Origin: Burkholderiales bacterium Ga0077547 | GTDB taxonomy: Bacteria > Pseudomonadota > Gammaproteobacteria > Burkholderiales > Burkholderiaceae_C | Assembly (NCBI GenBank): GCA_001464195.1 | Contig: LNEY01000001.1 | Coordinates: forward strand, 1 to 64,000 | Length of the DNA: 64,000 nt | Direction: 5' to 3' | Shown: positions 53,827 to 61,879 of the stretch, in pieces | Numbering within the stretch: the first letter of the stretch is position 1 | Layout: each line of letters begins with the position of its first letter | Made by a program: the position numbers and the translations under genes | Notes under the pieces: generated by a model | Seen by the model: only the letters and a program-made list of their open reading frames with translations | The model's database searches: none | What the model was told of the DNA's origin: nothing

Positions 53827-54446
53827 CACAAAAATGCTGGGCCGAAGACCTTATTGAAATACGCCAGTGTGTCAGTGAGCGTCCAGTTGGTGCCGGCGAA
53901 AGGCGACCAATTACCCTGTCCATTCCAGATCGCCTGGCATTGAGCCACGCTCAGAAGTACCGAGTCGGGATTGTTGCTCACCGATTTAGCTGACAGAAAT
54001 GCGGCCACGACATGGCGAGCCAAAGCTGTGGTGTTGGCGTTGCCGCCCATGTCCAGCACCTGTTGGAGCGTTTTATCGGTGAATGCCGAACCCGGATTTG
54101 CTGTGAAGCCAGTCGCCGAAGAGAGAAACTTCGTTTTTGTCTTGTAATCCTTCGTCAGATTGCCATTGTTGTTTTTCCAATAGCCGTGCGACTTGCACTG
54201 GTAGTCGGAGCGAATGTTGCGACCGCTGCTCACCGTCATGTTCGCGCGAATGAGAGACGAAAACGATGACGGGCGAACGCAGCTGTGATCACCACCGCCT
54301 GCCAGCACCGTGTTGCTGTGCATCGCGGCCAATACCGGGGCGGCTGTAAGCCCTGCACGTACGAGATTGCGGCGGCTGAGCCCACCGGCTTTTGCCGGTG
54401 CTGTGGGCTCCGGGGCGTTGATTGGAGGCGTAATCTTGTCGTTCAT
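53826..54446 (-). CDS. Tat-type exported GYWKN-motif protein, candidate substrate of the cassette
   Basis: A 206-residue protein with a twin-arginine signal (GLSRRNLVRAGLTAAPVLAA, residues 22-41) after a Pro/Ala-rich start. The mature part has CKSHGYWKNNNGNLT, the GYWKN motif seen in various secreted proteins of unknown role, then LLSVAQCQAIWNG and a C-terminal aromatic-rich segment. No PEP-CTERM tail. It has a good ribosome-binding site (AAGGAAG, 8 bp before the ATG) and heads the four-gene unit, so it is the obvious candidate for the protein handled by PqqD/HprK-like partners. Function unknown. Confidence 0.7.
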   Translation of the reverse strand: MNDKITPPINAPEPTAPAKAGGLSRRNLVRAGLTAAPVLAAMHSNTVLAGGGDHSCVRPSSFSSLIRANMTVSSGRNIRSDYQCKSHGYWKNNNGNLTKDYKTKTKFLSSATGFTANPGSAFTDKTLQQVLDMGGNANTTALARHVVAAFLSAKSVSNNPDSVLLSVAQCQAIWNGQGNWSPFAGTNWTLTDTLAYFNKVFGPAFL

Positions 54447-54506
54447 GTCGTGCTTCCTTGTTCCAGGAATGTCGGTCTTTGTCGAAGATTCAAGAGGACG
54501 AGATTG

Positions 54507-55898
54507 TCACTGGCCTTCTCGGAATATAACAACACTCACCGTCTCAATTAAAACCAGAATATCCAGCAGCAGGGAATTATTTTTGACGTAGTACAAGTCG
54601 AATTGATGTTTTTTCTTCGCGTCGTCAAGAGAGTCTCCGTAGTGGTACCGAACCTGCGCCCATCCTGTGATGCCAGGTTTTACTGAATGACGCAATTCGT
54701 AAAACGGAATCTCTGCCTTTAATTTGTCCACGAACGCCGGCCGTTCAGGGCGGGGGCCGACCAAACTCATCTCACCAAACAGCACACTGAACAGCTGAGG
54801 CAGCTCGTCGATGCGCGTCTTGCGCATGAATGAACCAATGCGGGTAACGCGAGGGTCATTTTTCGTGGCCCATCGCGCAACGCCATCTCGCTCTGCATCC
54901 GCGCGCATGCTTCGAAACTTCATGCACATGAAAACGCGCCCGCCCAATCCAACGCGGGCTTGGCGATAAATGACGGGTCCTGAGCTGTCTAGCCAGATCG
55001 CCAGGGCGGCCACCGCCATGATGGGCGCTGTGATTATCAGCAATATGCTCGAACTGACGATGTCAAAGGCGCGCTTCATGAACTGCCGCATCTGGCCTTG
55101 CACGAAACCGTCGCCGTAGACCAGCCAGCTGCCCTTCAAGCTATCGATGCGAACTTCGCGCTTCGTTTTTTCGCTGAAGCCTGCCAAGTTAAGCACCGAA
55201 ACGCCGCGAATTCGACACTCGAGCAACTGGTCCATCGGGATGGCACCACCGCGCTGCTCTTTCACTGCGATCACGATCTCCTTGACGGAGTATCGAGACA
55301 CCAAATCAATGAGAGAAGACTTGCTGGAAAATACGGGAATACCGTTCTTCTTCTCGACTGAATTCTCCGAGGTGGCGAAGAATCCGATCACATTTCGCGC
55401 TGTGCGGCCAGGCATCTGCAGTTCGGCCGCAATGGATTCAGCCTCATCGCCAGTGCCAACAATCAATACGGCCGGCAAAGTCGTCACCCGCTGCATGACG
55501 TAAAAACAAGCCCTGGAAAGAACCAAACCTAGGGCAAGATAAGAAATAGCGGCTGGAATCAATTGCTCAATGTAGCCACGATCGGCGACAAATCGCAGTA
55601 CCAAACTGGTGACGTAGCCACCAATGCAAATGGCGCCGGCGGTGCGTAACGCCTTGGCGCTGAGCGAAATGGTTTTGGGGCGATACAGTCCAACCAACGC
55701 ATACATCAACGCCGTGACCAAAGCGAAGAACGTTGCGCCGAACAACACAAGAGGTTTTTCAGGGACTGCGTCGGGGATGGTCATGTACCTGCTGGTCAGG
55801 GTCGACGCTGCCAGCAACATGGCGACGAAGCACAACGACAGATCCACCACCATGCCGGTCGGGGCACTGGGCAAAACATCGTGTCGGTATACCCTCAT
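54507..55898 (-). CDS. XrtA/PEP-CTERM-type undecaprenyl-phosphate sugar transferase
   Basis: A 463-residue polyprenyl-phosphate sugar phosphotransferase of the exosortase-linked (TIGR03013-like) type. Four to five N-terminal helices and a CoA-binding-like domain (TLPAVLIVGTGDEAESIAAE) are followed by the bacterial sugar transferase domain (KRAFDIVSSSILLI, CMKFRSMRADAE, LPQLFSVLFGEMSLVGPRP). It starts repeat-unit assembly of the exopolysaccharide on the lipid carrier. Start at 55898 (MRVYRHDV). Divergent from prsK. Confidence 0.88.
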   Translation of the reverse strand: MRVYRHDVLPSAPTGMVVDLSLCFVAMLLAASTLTSRYMTIPDAVPEKPLVLFGATFFALVTALMYALVGLYRPKTISLSAKALRTAGAICIGGYVTSLVLRFVADRGYIEQLIPAAISYLALGLVLSRACFYVMQRVTTLPAVLIVGTGDEAESIAAELQMPGRTARNVIGFFATSENSVEKKNGIPVFSSKSSLIDLVSRYSVKEIVIAVKEQRGGAIPMDQLLECRIRGVSVLNLAGFSEKTKREVRIDSLKGSWLVYGDGFVQGQMRQFMKRAFDIVSSSILLIITAPIMAVAALAIWLDSSGPVIYRQARVGLGGRVFMCMKFRSMRADAERDGVARWATKNDPRVTRIGSFMRKTRIDELPQLFSVLFGEMSLVGPRPERPAFVDKLKAEIPFYELRHSVKPGITGWAQVRYHYGDSLDDAKKKHQFDLYYVKNNSLLLDILVLIETVSVVIFREGQ

Positions 55899-56284
55899 GG
55901 TGGGCGGCCTCTCATTGATCAGAACGGGAAGGGACTTGACGAGTCCTCGTTGCTCGCGACCCGCCGACGACATTGGGCGGATGGGCGACCATCACCGCAA
56001 TTATTGTTGGGCATCCCTCCCGCGGCATCCCCTGAGTAGGGGGTCTGCCGAGACGTTTCGCACGCGAGTTTGGGTTTTGCTGCGTCAGCAGGCTTGCTGA
56101 CTGCAGGCGATGTCGCAAACATCGTGGACGCAACCCCTTGTTTCACGAACATGTCACATGCCGTGCCTCGAATTCAACGATGACAGTCATGCCTGATGGA
56201 CTGACGTTGTTCATCGGCTCGGTCCAATCGTCAACGGCCTTGAGCCCCGTCAGACTCGCAGTGACAGGCATAAACGCAAGCTGA
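55899..56284. promoter_or_regulatory. Divergent intergenic region between sugar transferase and prsK
   Basis: 386 bp between divergent starts. I looked for a sigma-54 -24/-12 element (GG-N10-GC) expected for PrsR targets and found no convincing match. No other feature is seen; small frames here look random. Confidence 0.4.
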
Positions 56285-58396
56285 ATGAGCCCTCACGACA
56301 ACACCTTCATGGCCTGGGGCTTCGGACTCGTAGGCTTCGCGTATCTGGCGTTCGCATTGACGCTGCTTCGAATCGGGGCAGGGCGTGTCTCTGCCAGTCG
56401 ATCCGGAAAGGCGCTGTTCGGTGCTGTCTGCTGCAGTTCCGCGTGGGGATGGTTGACGCTGGCCAGCGTACTGACCGAGTCCGAGTTGCTTGGATTCCTC
56501 GCTTCCATCGTCGACGTGGGTCGCTATGGTTTGTGGCTGACCTTCCTGCTGCTGCTTCGGCCTCAAAAGGATCCGCTCGCGTCGGGAGGCGTGACGCCGC
56601 TGAGCAAAGCGGCGCTGTGCTTGGTGGCAGTGGTGTTTGCGGGACAGGTACTGCGCTACCTCGCCCCTGAGGAATCGTCACTGCAGCTTCGCGGGCTGCC
56701 GATGATGTCGATGTCGCTCTCGATTCTCGGGCTGGTGCTGATCGAGCAGGTATTCAGGAACGTCGATCCCGACTCGCGCTGGAGCGTCAAGCCCGTCAGT
56801 GCGGCGCTGGCGGGCTCGTTCGCGTTCGATCTCTACATGTATTCGCAGGCGGTCATCTTTGGGACCATCGACGCCGATGTCCAGAGCATCCGGGGCGCGG
56901 TTCATGCGCTGATGGCCCCACTGCTTTTTGTTTCCACCTCGCGGCTTGGCATCGACTGGACGTCGAGGCTGCGCGTGTCTCGCACCGCTGCATTTCACTC
57001 CGCGACATTGCTGATCTGCGGAATCTATTTGTTATTCATTTCCGCCATCGGCTATTACGTCAAGTATTTTGGTGGAGATTGGGGGCGCGCGCTCCAAATA
57101 TGTATTGTCTTCGCCTCTTTGATATTTCTACTCCTGCTTGCCGTATCTGGTTCAGCTCGAGCCAAGCTCAGAATATTTGTCAGCAAGAACTTTTTCAGAT
57201 ATCGATACGACTATCGAGATGAATGGCTGAAATTCACCGAAGCGCTTTGTGCGCAGGGCACGCCTCAGGAGATGGGGCAGCAAGTCATCCGAGGATTGGC
57301 GGATCTGGTGGAGAGTCCTGGCGGCGGCTTGTGGATGAAGCGCCCGGAGGCCAGCGGTTTTCGGCAAACCGTTCGGTTGAACATGGATGCCGCATCGGTC
57401 AGCGAAGAGGAGGACTCGGATCTCTGCCGCCTGCTTGAGCGTGAAAAGGCGGTCGTCAATCTGGAGGAGTTCCGCTCGTTCCCAGGCCGCTATGGGTCGA
57501 TCTCGCTGCCCTCATGGCTGCAGGCCATTCCGCAGTCTTGGCTGATCGTTCCGCTGATCGTCGGGGACAAGCTGATTGGATTTGTGGTTCTGCTGCGGTC
57601 GCGGACGCCTCTCGACGCCAACTGGGAGGTTCACGACCTGCTCAAGACAGCAAGCCGCCAGGCAGCGAGCTTTCTCGCTCAGATGGTGGCCACCGAGTCG
57701 CTGCTGGAAGTGCGCAAGTTCGATGCGTTCAATCGGATGTCAGCGTTCGTGGTGCACGACCTCAAGAACATCGTGACCCAGCTCTCGCTGATGATGAAGA
57801 ACGCCAAACGGCTGCATGCCAATCCGGAATTCCAGAAGGACATGCTGGATACCGTTGAGAACTCCCTCGAGAAAATGCGGCAGCTGATGGCCCAGCTGCG
57901 TGAGGGCACCACGCCAGCCGGTACGGCGTTCGGTGTCGATCTGGCAGCGGTGATTCGCCGAATCGAAGCTCACACTGCCAGCCGCGGCAGGCGTCTGGAG
58001 CTTCGGCTCATTCGCCCCGCCATGGCGCGCGGGCATGAAGAGCGAATAGAGCGCGTCATCGGGCACCTGGTGCTCAATGCAGTCGAGGCGACGGACCCAC
58101 AGGGCCAAGTCTGGGTGGAGCTCGATACCCTGGGCGATCGTGCTCGCATCGTCGTGGGCGATACAGGGCACGGCATGTCCGCCGAATTCATCCGCGATCG
58201 CTTGTTCAAACCGTTTCAATCCACCAAGTCGACCGGAATGGGCATCGGTGCCTACGAAAGTTCGCAATACATTCACGAACTTGGCGGCAAGATCTCTGTG
58301 GCAAGCGAGCCGCAGCGCGGTACGCAAGTGACGGTTCTGATCCCGCTTTTTCACGCATCAGTGGAGTCAGATCTCGACATGCTCAAGCCTCAGTGA
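56285..58396 (+). CDS. prsK: XrtA/PEP-CTERM sensor histidine kinase PrsK
   Basis: A 703-residue membrane kinase: about eight transmembrane helices in residues 9-285, a GAF-like domain (about 325-470), a dimerisation region with FVVHDLKNIVTQLSLM (His in HDLKN) and a HATPase domain (VGDTGHGMSAEFI, GMGIGAYES). It forms the two-component pair with PrsR controlling exopolysaccharide and PEP-CTERM genes. Its partner gene is 6.5 kb to the left rather than adjacent. Confidence 0.9.
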   Translation: MSPHDNTFMAWGFGLVGFAYLAFALTLLRIGAGRVSASRSGKALFGAVCCSSAWGWLTLASVLTESELLGFLASIVDVGRYGLWLTFLLLLRPQKDPLASGGVTPLSKAALCLVAVVFAGQVLRYLAPEESSLQLRGLPMMSMSLSILGLVLIEQVFRNVDPDSRWSVKPVSAALAGSFAFDLYMYSQAVIFGTIDADVQSIRGAVHALMAPLLFVSTSRLGIDWTSRLRVSRTAAFHSATLLICGIYLLFISAIGYYVKYFGGDWGRALQICIVFASLIFLLLLAVSGSARAKLRIFVSKNFFRYRYDYRDEWLKFTEALCAQGTPQEMGQQVIRGLADLVESPGGGLWMKRPEASGFRQTVRLNMDAASVSEEEDSDLCRLLEREKAVVNLEEFRSFPGRYGSISLPSWLQAIPQSWLIVPLIVGDKLIGFVVLLRSRTPLDANWEVHDLLKTASRQAASFLAQMVATESLLEVRKFDAFNRMSAFVVHDLKNIVTQLSLMMKNAKRLHANPEFQKDMLDTVENSLEKMRQLMAQLREGTTPAGTAFGVDLAAVIRRIEAHTASRGRRLELRLIRPAMARGHEERIERVIGHLVLNAVEATDPQGQVWVELDTLGDRARIVVGDTGHGMSAEFIRDRLFKPFQSTKSTGMGIGAYESSQYIHELGGKISVASEPQRGTQVTVLIPLFHASVESDLDMLKPQ

Positions 58397-58630
58397 GGCT
58401 CGGGTGCTGCTGTGCTCAGCGATTTGCGCCGGCCTGCCCAAAATTCACGTTCGCCGCGGTGTTTTGGCCACGCCGGGCGGTGCAAACGTTGTTGCATCTG
58501 CTTTCAGCGTGCCATCATCGTCACTTGCGGGTAATGAGTGGATTTTCGTTACCGAAAATAACAATCGTGTGCGAGATCCCGGGTCGCCCCGGGCGCCCAA
58601 CTGAGTCAATCTGAAAAAGGGGATGGAACC
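58397..58630. promoter_or_regulatory. Promoter region of the exopolysaccharide export genes, with a perfect dyad
   Basis: 234 bp between prsK and the export gene. It holds ATTTTCG-TTAC-CGAAAAT (58542-58559), a perfect 7-bp inverted repeat, and a GC-rich hairpin CCCGGGTCGCCCCGGG near 58579. Either may regulate transcription. No sound -24/-12 sigma-54 match was found. Confidence 0.45.
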
Positions 58631-59269
58631 ATGAGTATGTTCACGACGCTCAAGGGGCGGGTAGTTCAACGTGCGTTGATTCTGGTTGGGGCGCTGATGT
58701 TGTCCGCATGCGGCCTTCTCCCCGGCAACAACCATCCCCCGGCCCCCACCAACGCGTCGACGCAGGACTACAGCTACATCATCGGGCCCGGCGATAACCT
58801 CAACATCATCGTCTGGCGCAACCCAGAGCTATCGATGTCGGTGCCCGTGCGCCCCGACGGCAAGTTTTCTACGCCTCTGATCGACGAATTGGTCGCCCAG
58901 GGCAAGAATTCGGTGGAAATCGCTCGGGATATTGAAAAGCTGCTCGGCAAGTACGTCAGAGATCCCGTGGTGACCGTGATCATCACGGGCTTTGTCGGCC
59001 CCTATGACCAGCAGATTCGGGTCGTTGGCGAGGCTGCGAAGCCTCAGGTGCTGGCCTACAAGCAAAAAATGACAGCACTCGACGTCATGATCGCGGTCGG
59101 TGGGCTCACCGATTTCGCTGCAGGTAATGACGCCACGATCTTGCGCACCGCCGATGGCAACAAGCAGTACACCGTCCGGTTGAAAGACTTGGTCAAGCGC
59201 GGCGATATCTCCGCTAATGTCGAGATGAAACCGGGCGATATCCTGATCATCCCGCAAAGCTTCTTCTGA
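58631..59269 (+). CDS. XrtA/PEP-CTERM exopolysaccharide export lipoprotein (Wza-like)
   Basis: A 212-residue outer-membrane lipoprotein: lipobox in LMLSACGLLPG, polysaccharide export (PES) domain (YIIGPGDNLNIIVWRNPELS) and SLBB domain (VRVVGEAAKPQVLAYKQK-type segment). It forms the periplasmic/outer-membrane part of the export channel. Shorter than Wza, typical of exosortase-linked exporters. It precedes the chain-length gene by 94 bp. Confidence 0.9.
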   Translation: MSMFTTLKGRVVQRALILVGALMLSACGLLPGNNHPPAPTNASTQDYSYIIGPGDNLNIIVWRNPELSMSVPVRPDGKFSTPLIDELVAQGKNSVEIARDIEKLLGKYVRDPVVTVIITGFVGPYDQQIRVVGEAAKPQVLAYKQKMTALDVMIAVGGLTDFAAGNDATILRTADGNKQYTVRLKDLVKRGDISANVEMKPGDILIIPQSFF

Positions 59270-59363
59270 TTGCGCCGGCTGATTTGAGCGCACTTGCCTC
59301 GCGCAGTCGAATGCTTTAAAGCGCCCGCGTCCCACGTTTCGAACATCTGAATCGATCATCCGA

Positions 59364-60947
59364 ATGGAAGAGCTATTAGCCCAATTGACGACCTACGCCA
59401 GAAGCATGTGGCGCTTCCGCTGGCCGTCAATTCTGGTGGCGTGGGCAGTTGCCGCCGCTGGCGCCGTGGCGGTTTTCCTGATCCCGGACCAGTACGAAGC
59501 GTCGTCGCGCATCTATGTGGACACCGAGTCGATCCTGAAGCCTCTGATGGCAGGCCTGGCGGTCCAACCCAATGTGGATCAGCAAGTCTCGATGCTGAGC
59601 CGGACGCTCATCAGTCGCCCGAACGTCGAAAAACTGGTTCGAATGGCGGATCTGGACCTCGAAAGCCAATCAAAGAGCGAACAAGACGCCTTGGTGTCTG
59701 GTCTGATGACCAGTCTGCGCATTCAGTCCGTCGGCCGAGACAACCTTTACACCCTGTCTTTCCGCGACTCTGACTCGGCCAAGGCTCAACGGGTTATTCA
59801 ATCTTTCGTGTCGATCTTCATCGAGTCGAGCCTCGGTGCAAGTCGCAAGGATTCGGACACGGCAAGAGTGTTTATCAACGAGCAGATCAAGGCGTACGAG
59901 AACAAGCTGCTGGAGGCGGAGACGCGCCTGAAGGAATTCAGGCTGCGCAATATCGAAAGCCAGAGCGCTGAAGGCGTAGATTCGGTGGCTCGAATCGGTT
60001 CGCTTTCCGAGGCGCTTCAAACGGCGCGACTCGAGTTGCGCGAGGCTGAGCAGGCGCGCGATTCTGCGCGGCAGCAACTGATCAACGAGAAATCACAGGG
60101 CGGTAGTTCTTCCTCGTTGAATTCATTGCTTGAAGAGTCTGCATTCTCCGTCGCCACACCGGAAATTGATGCTCGAATCGCAACGCAGAGGCAGAACCTG
60201 GACGCGCTGCTGCAGCGGTTCACTGAAAAGCATCCCGATGTGGTCGCTACCCGAAAGCTGTTGCTCGACCTCGAAGAGCAGAAGAAAAAAGAGGTCAAGG
60301 AGTTGCGCAAGGCCGCCATGGCAGCGCCTGCCATCGCTGCGACAAATGGCAGCAGTCTCGTGTCGCAGGAGCTCAACAGATTGCTGGCCAATTCCGAAGT
60401 GCAGGTGGCCGCACTGAAGGCACGGGTGGCGGAGTATTCCGCTCGATACAACCAGGCCCGGGAGTCCGCAAAGACGGCTCCACAGCTCGAGGCGGAGGCT
60501 GCGCAGTTGAATCGAGACTACGCCGTACACAAGGCGAACTATGAGGATCTCGTCAAACGTCGTGAATCGGCATCCATGTCGGGTGAGCTGGACTCTGCCG
60601 CTGGGGTTGCCGACTTCCGCTTGATCGATCCACCGCGGGTGTCGCCAAATCCAGTCTCGCCGAATCGTTTCTTTCTGCTTCTCGTCGCGATGTTGGCCGC
60701 CCTGGCGTCCGGCTTCCTCACTGCATTCATCGCCAGCCAGTTGCGCCCGGTGTTCCACAGTGCCGCGCAATTGCGAACGAAGTTCGACTTCCCTTTGCTC
60801 GGGACGGTCTCGATGGTGACCAACCCGGCAGATGTCCGGCTTGAAAAGATCCGATTGGTCAAGTTCGCCATCTCCTCGGGTGGCTTGGTGGGCTTCTTCG
60901 GTATGTTGATGCTGGGCATGGCGCTGATGGCCGCCAGAAAGGGCTGA
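59364..60947 (+). CDS. XrtA-type polysaccharide chain-length determinant (Wzz family)
   Basis: A 527-residue inner-membrane protein with two transmembrane helices (about 23-42 and 500-522) flanking a long coiled-coil periplasmic region (160-410). Wzz signatures YEASSRIYVDTESIL at the front and PPRVSPNPVSPNRF before the C-terminal helix are present. It controls polymer length and couples with the tyrosine kinase encoded next, 5 bp downstream. Confidence 0.9.
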   Translation: MEELLAQLTTYARSMWRFRWPSILVAWAVAAAGAVAVFLIPDQYEASSRIYVDTESILKPLMAGLAVQPNVDQQVSMLSRTLISRPNVEKLVRMADLDLESQSKSEQDALVSGLMTSLRIQSVGRDNLYTLSFRDSDSAKAQRVIQSFVSIFIESSLGASRKDSDTARVFINEQIKAYENKLLEAETRLKEFRLRNIESQSAEGVDSVARIGSLSEALQTARLELREAEQARDSARQQLINEKSQGGSSSSLNSLLEESAFSVATPEIDARIATQRQNLDALLQRFTEKHPDVVATRKLLLDLEEQKKKEVKELRKAAMAAPAIAATNGSSLVSQELNRLLANSEVQVAALKARVAEYSARYNQARESAKTAPQLEAEAAQLNRDYAVHKANYEDLVKRRESASMSGELDSAAGVADFRLIDPPRVSPNPVSPNRFFLLLVAMLAALASGFLTAFIASQLRPVFHSAAQLRTKFDFPLLGTVSMVTNPADVRLEKIRLVKFAISSGGLVGFFGMLMLGMALMAARKG

Positions 60948-60952
60948 ATGAC

Positions 60953-61879
60953 ATGGCCAGCCTGATTGAACAAGCGGCGCGACGACTCGAGCAACTGCGC
61001 AACGCCGGCGCAGAGATTCCTGAACCGGTCGCGCCTGCGTCCCCACCCAAGTCACCTGTGTCCTCAGCGGCTGTGTCGCAGCCAAACGCGACGTCGGTGC
61101 CACAGGCTGCGGTGCTTGCCCCAACCTCGCGTCAGGTGACGCTCGATCTCGATGTATTGAGCGCTGCGGGCATCGTCACGCCGAACGCGCCGCGCTCGCA
61201 CTCAGCGGACCAATTCCGACTGATCAAGCGGCCATTGCTCGCCAATGCGAAGGCGACGGGCGAGAAGGCGCTGAAGCACGGCAATCTGATCATGGTGACC
61301 AGCTCGCTGTCGGGCGAGGGCAAGAGTTACACATCACTCAATCTCGCGATGAGCATCGCGATGGAGCTCGACAACACGGTCATGCTGGTCGATGCCGACG
61401 TCGCCAGACCTTCGATACTGCGCATGCTGGGCTTGCAAACCATGCCTGGTTTGCTCGATCTGCTCGAAGGCGGCAAGGACATGCAGAGCGTCCTGCTGAA
61501 GACCAACATCGACAAGCTGACCATCTTGCCCAGTGGGTCGAGCCGTCCGAAGGCGACCGAGCTGCTGGCCAGTGATGCGATGCGACAGCTGCTCGACGAC
61601 ATGGCCGCGCGCTATCCAGATCGCATCATCATCTTCGATTCACCACCGCTGCTTTTGACGACAGAAGCACGGGTACTGGCCACCCAGATGGGGCAGGTGG
61701 TGATGGTGGTCCAGGCCGAACGAACGCTGCAGGCCGATGTCGATCACGCGCTGTCCACGATCAAGGGCTGCGCAAATATCAACCTCGTGCTGAACAAGGT
61801 GCGTGGTAACAGTTCGGACGGCTACGGCTATGGCTACGGCTATGGCTACGGCTACGGGACAGCCAGTGGCAATGCGTGA
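60953..61879 (+). CDS. XrtA-associated tyrosine autokinase (BY-kinase)
   Basis: A 308-residue BY-kinase. Walker A is SLSGEGKSYTSLNLAMS, Walker A' VMLVDADVARPS, Walker B IIIFDSPPLLL. The C-terminus is a (GY)6 tyrosine cluster (residues about 290-301), where autophosphorylation is expected. It works with the preceding Wzz-type protein. The stop overlaps the next start (ATGCGTGA). Confidence 0.9.
   Translation: MASLIEQAARRLEQLRNAGAEIPEPVAPASPPKSPVSSAAVSQPNATSVPQAAVLAPTSRQVTLDLDVLSAAGIVTPNAPRSHSADQFRLIKRPLLANAKATGEKALKHGNLIMVTSSLSGEGKSYTSLNLAMSIAMELDNTVMLVDADVARPSILRMLGLQTMPGLLDLLEGGKDMQSVLLKTNIDKLTILPSGSSRPKATELLASDAMRQLLDDMAARYPDRIIIFDSPPLLLTTEARVLATQMGQVVMVVQAERTLQADVDHALSTIKGCANINLVLNKVRGNSSDGYGYGYGYGYGYGTASGNA
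61820..61855 (+). repeat. Hexanucleotide tandem repeat encoding (Gly-Tyr)6
   Basis: Six consecutive GGCTAC/GGCTAT units (36 bp) encode GYGYGYGYGYGY at the autokinase C-terminus. The unit is a multiple of three, so slippage would change the number of tyrosines without shifting the frame. Confidence 0.9.

Noticed and set aside
55899-56284. Sigma-54 promoter expected for PrsR targets
   Set aside because: Several near matches were inspected but none has GG-N10-GC with a fitting -24/-12 context.
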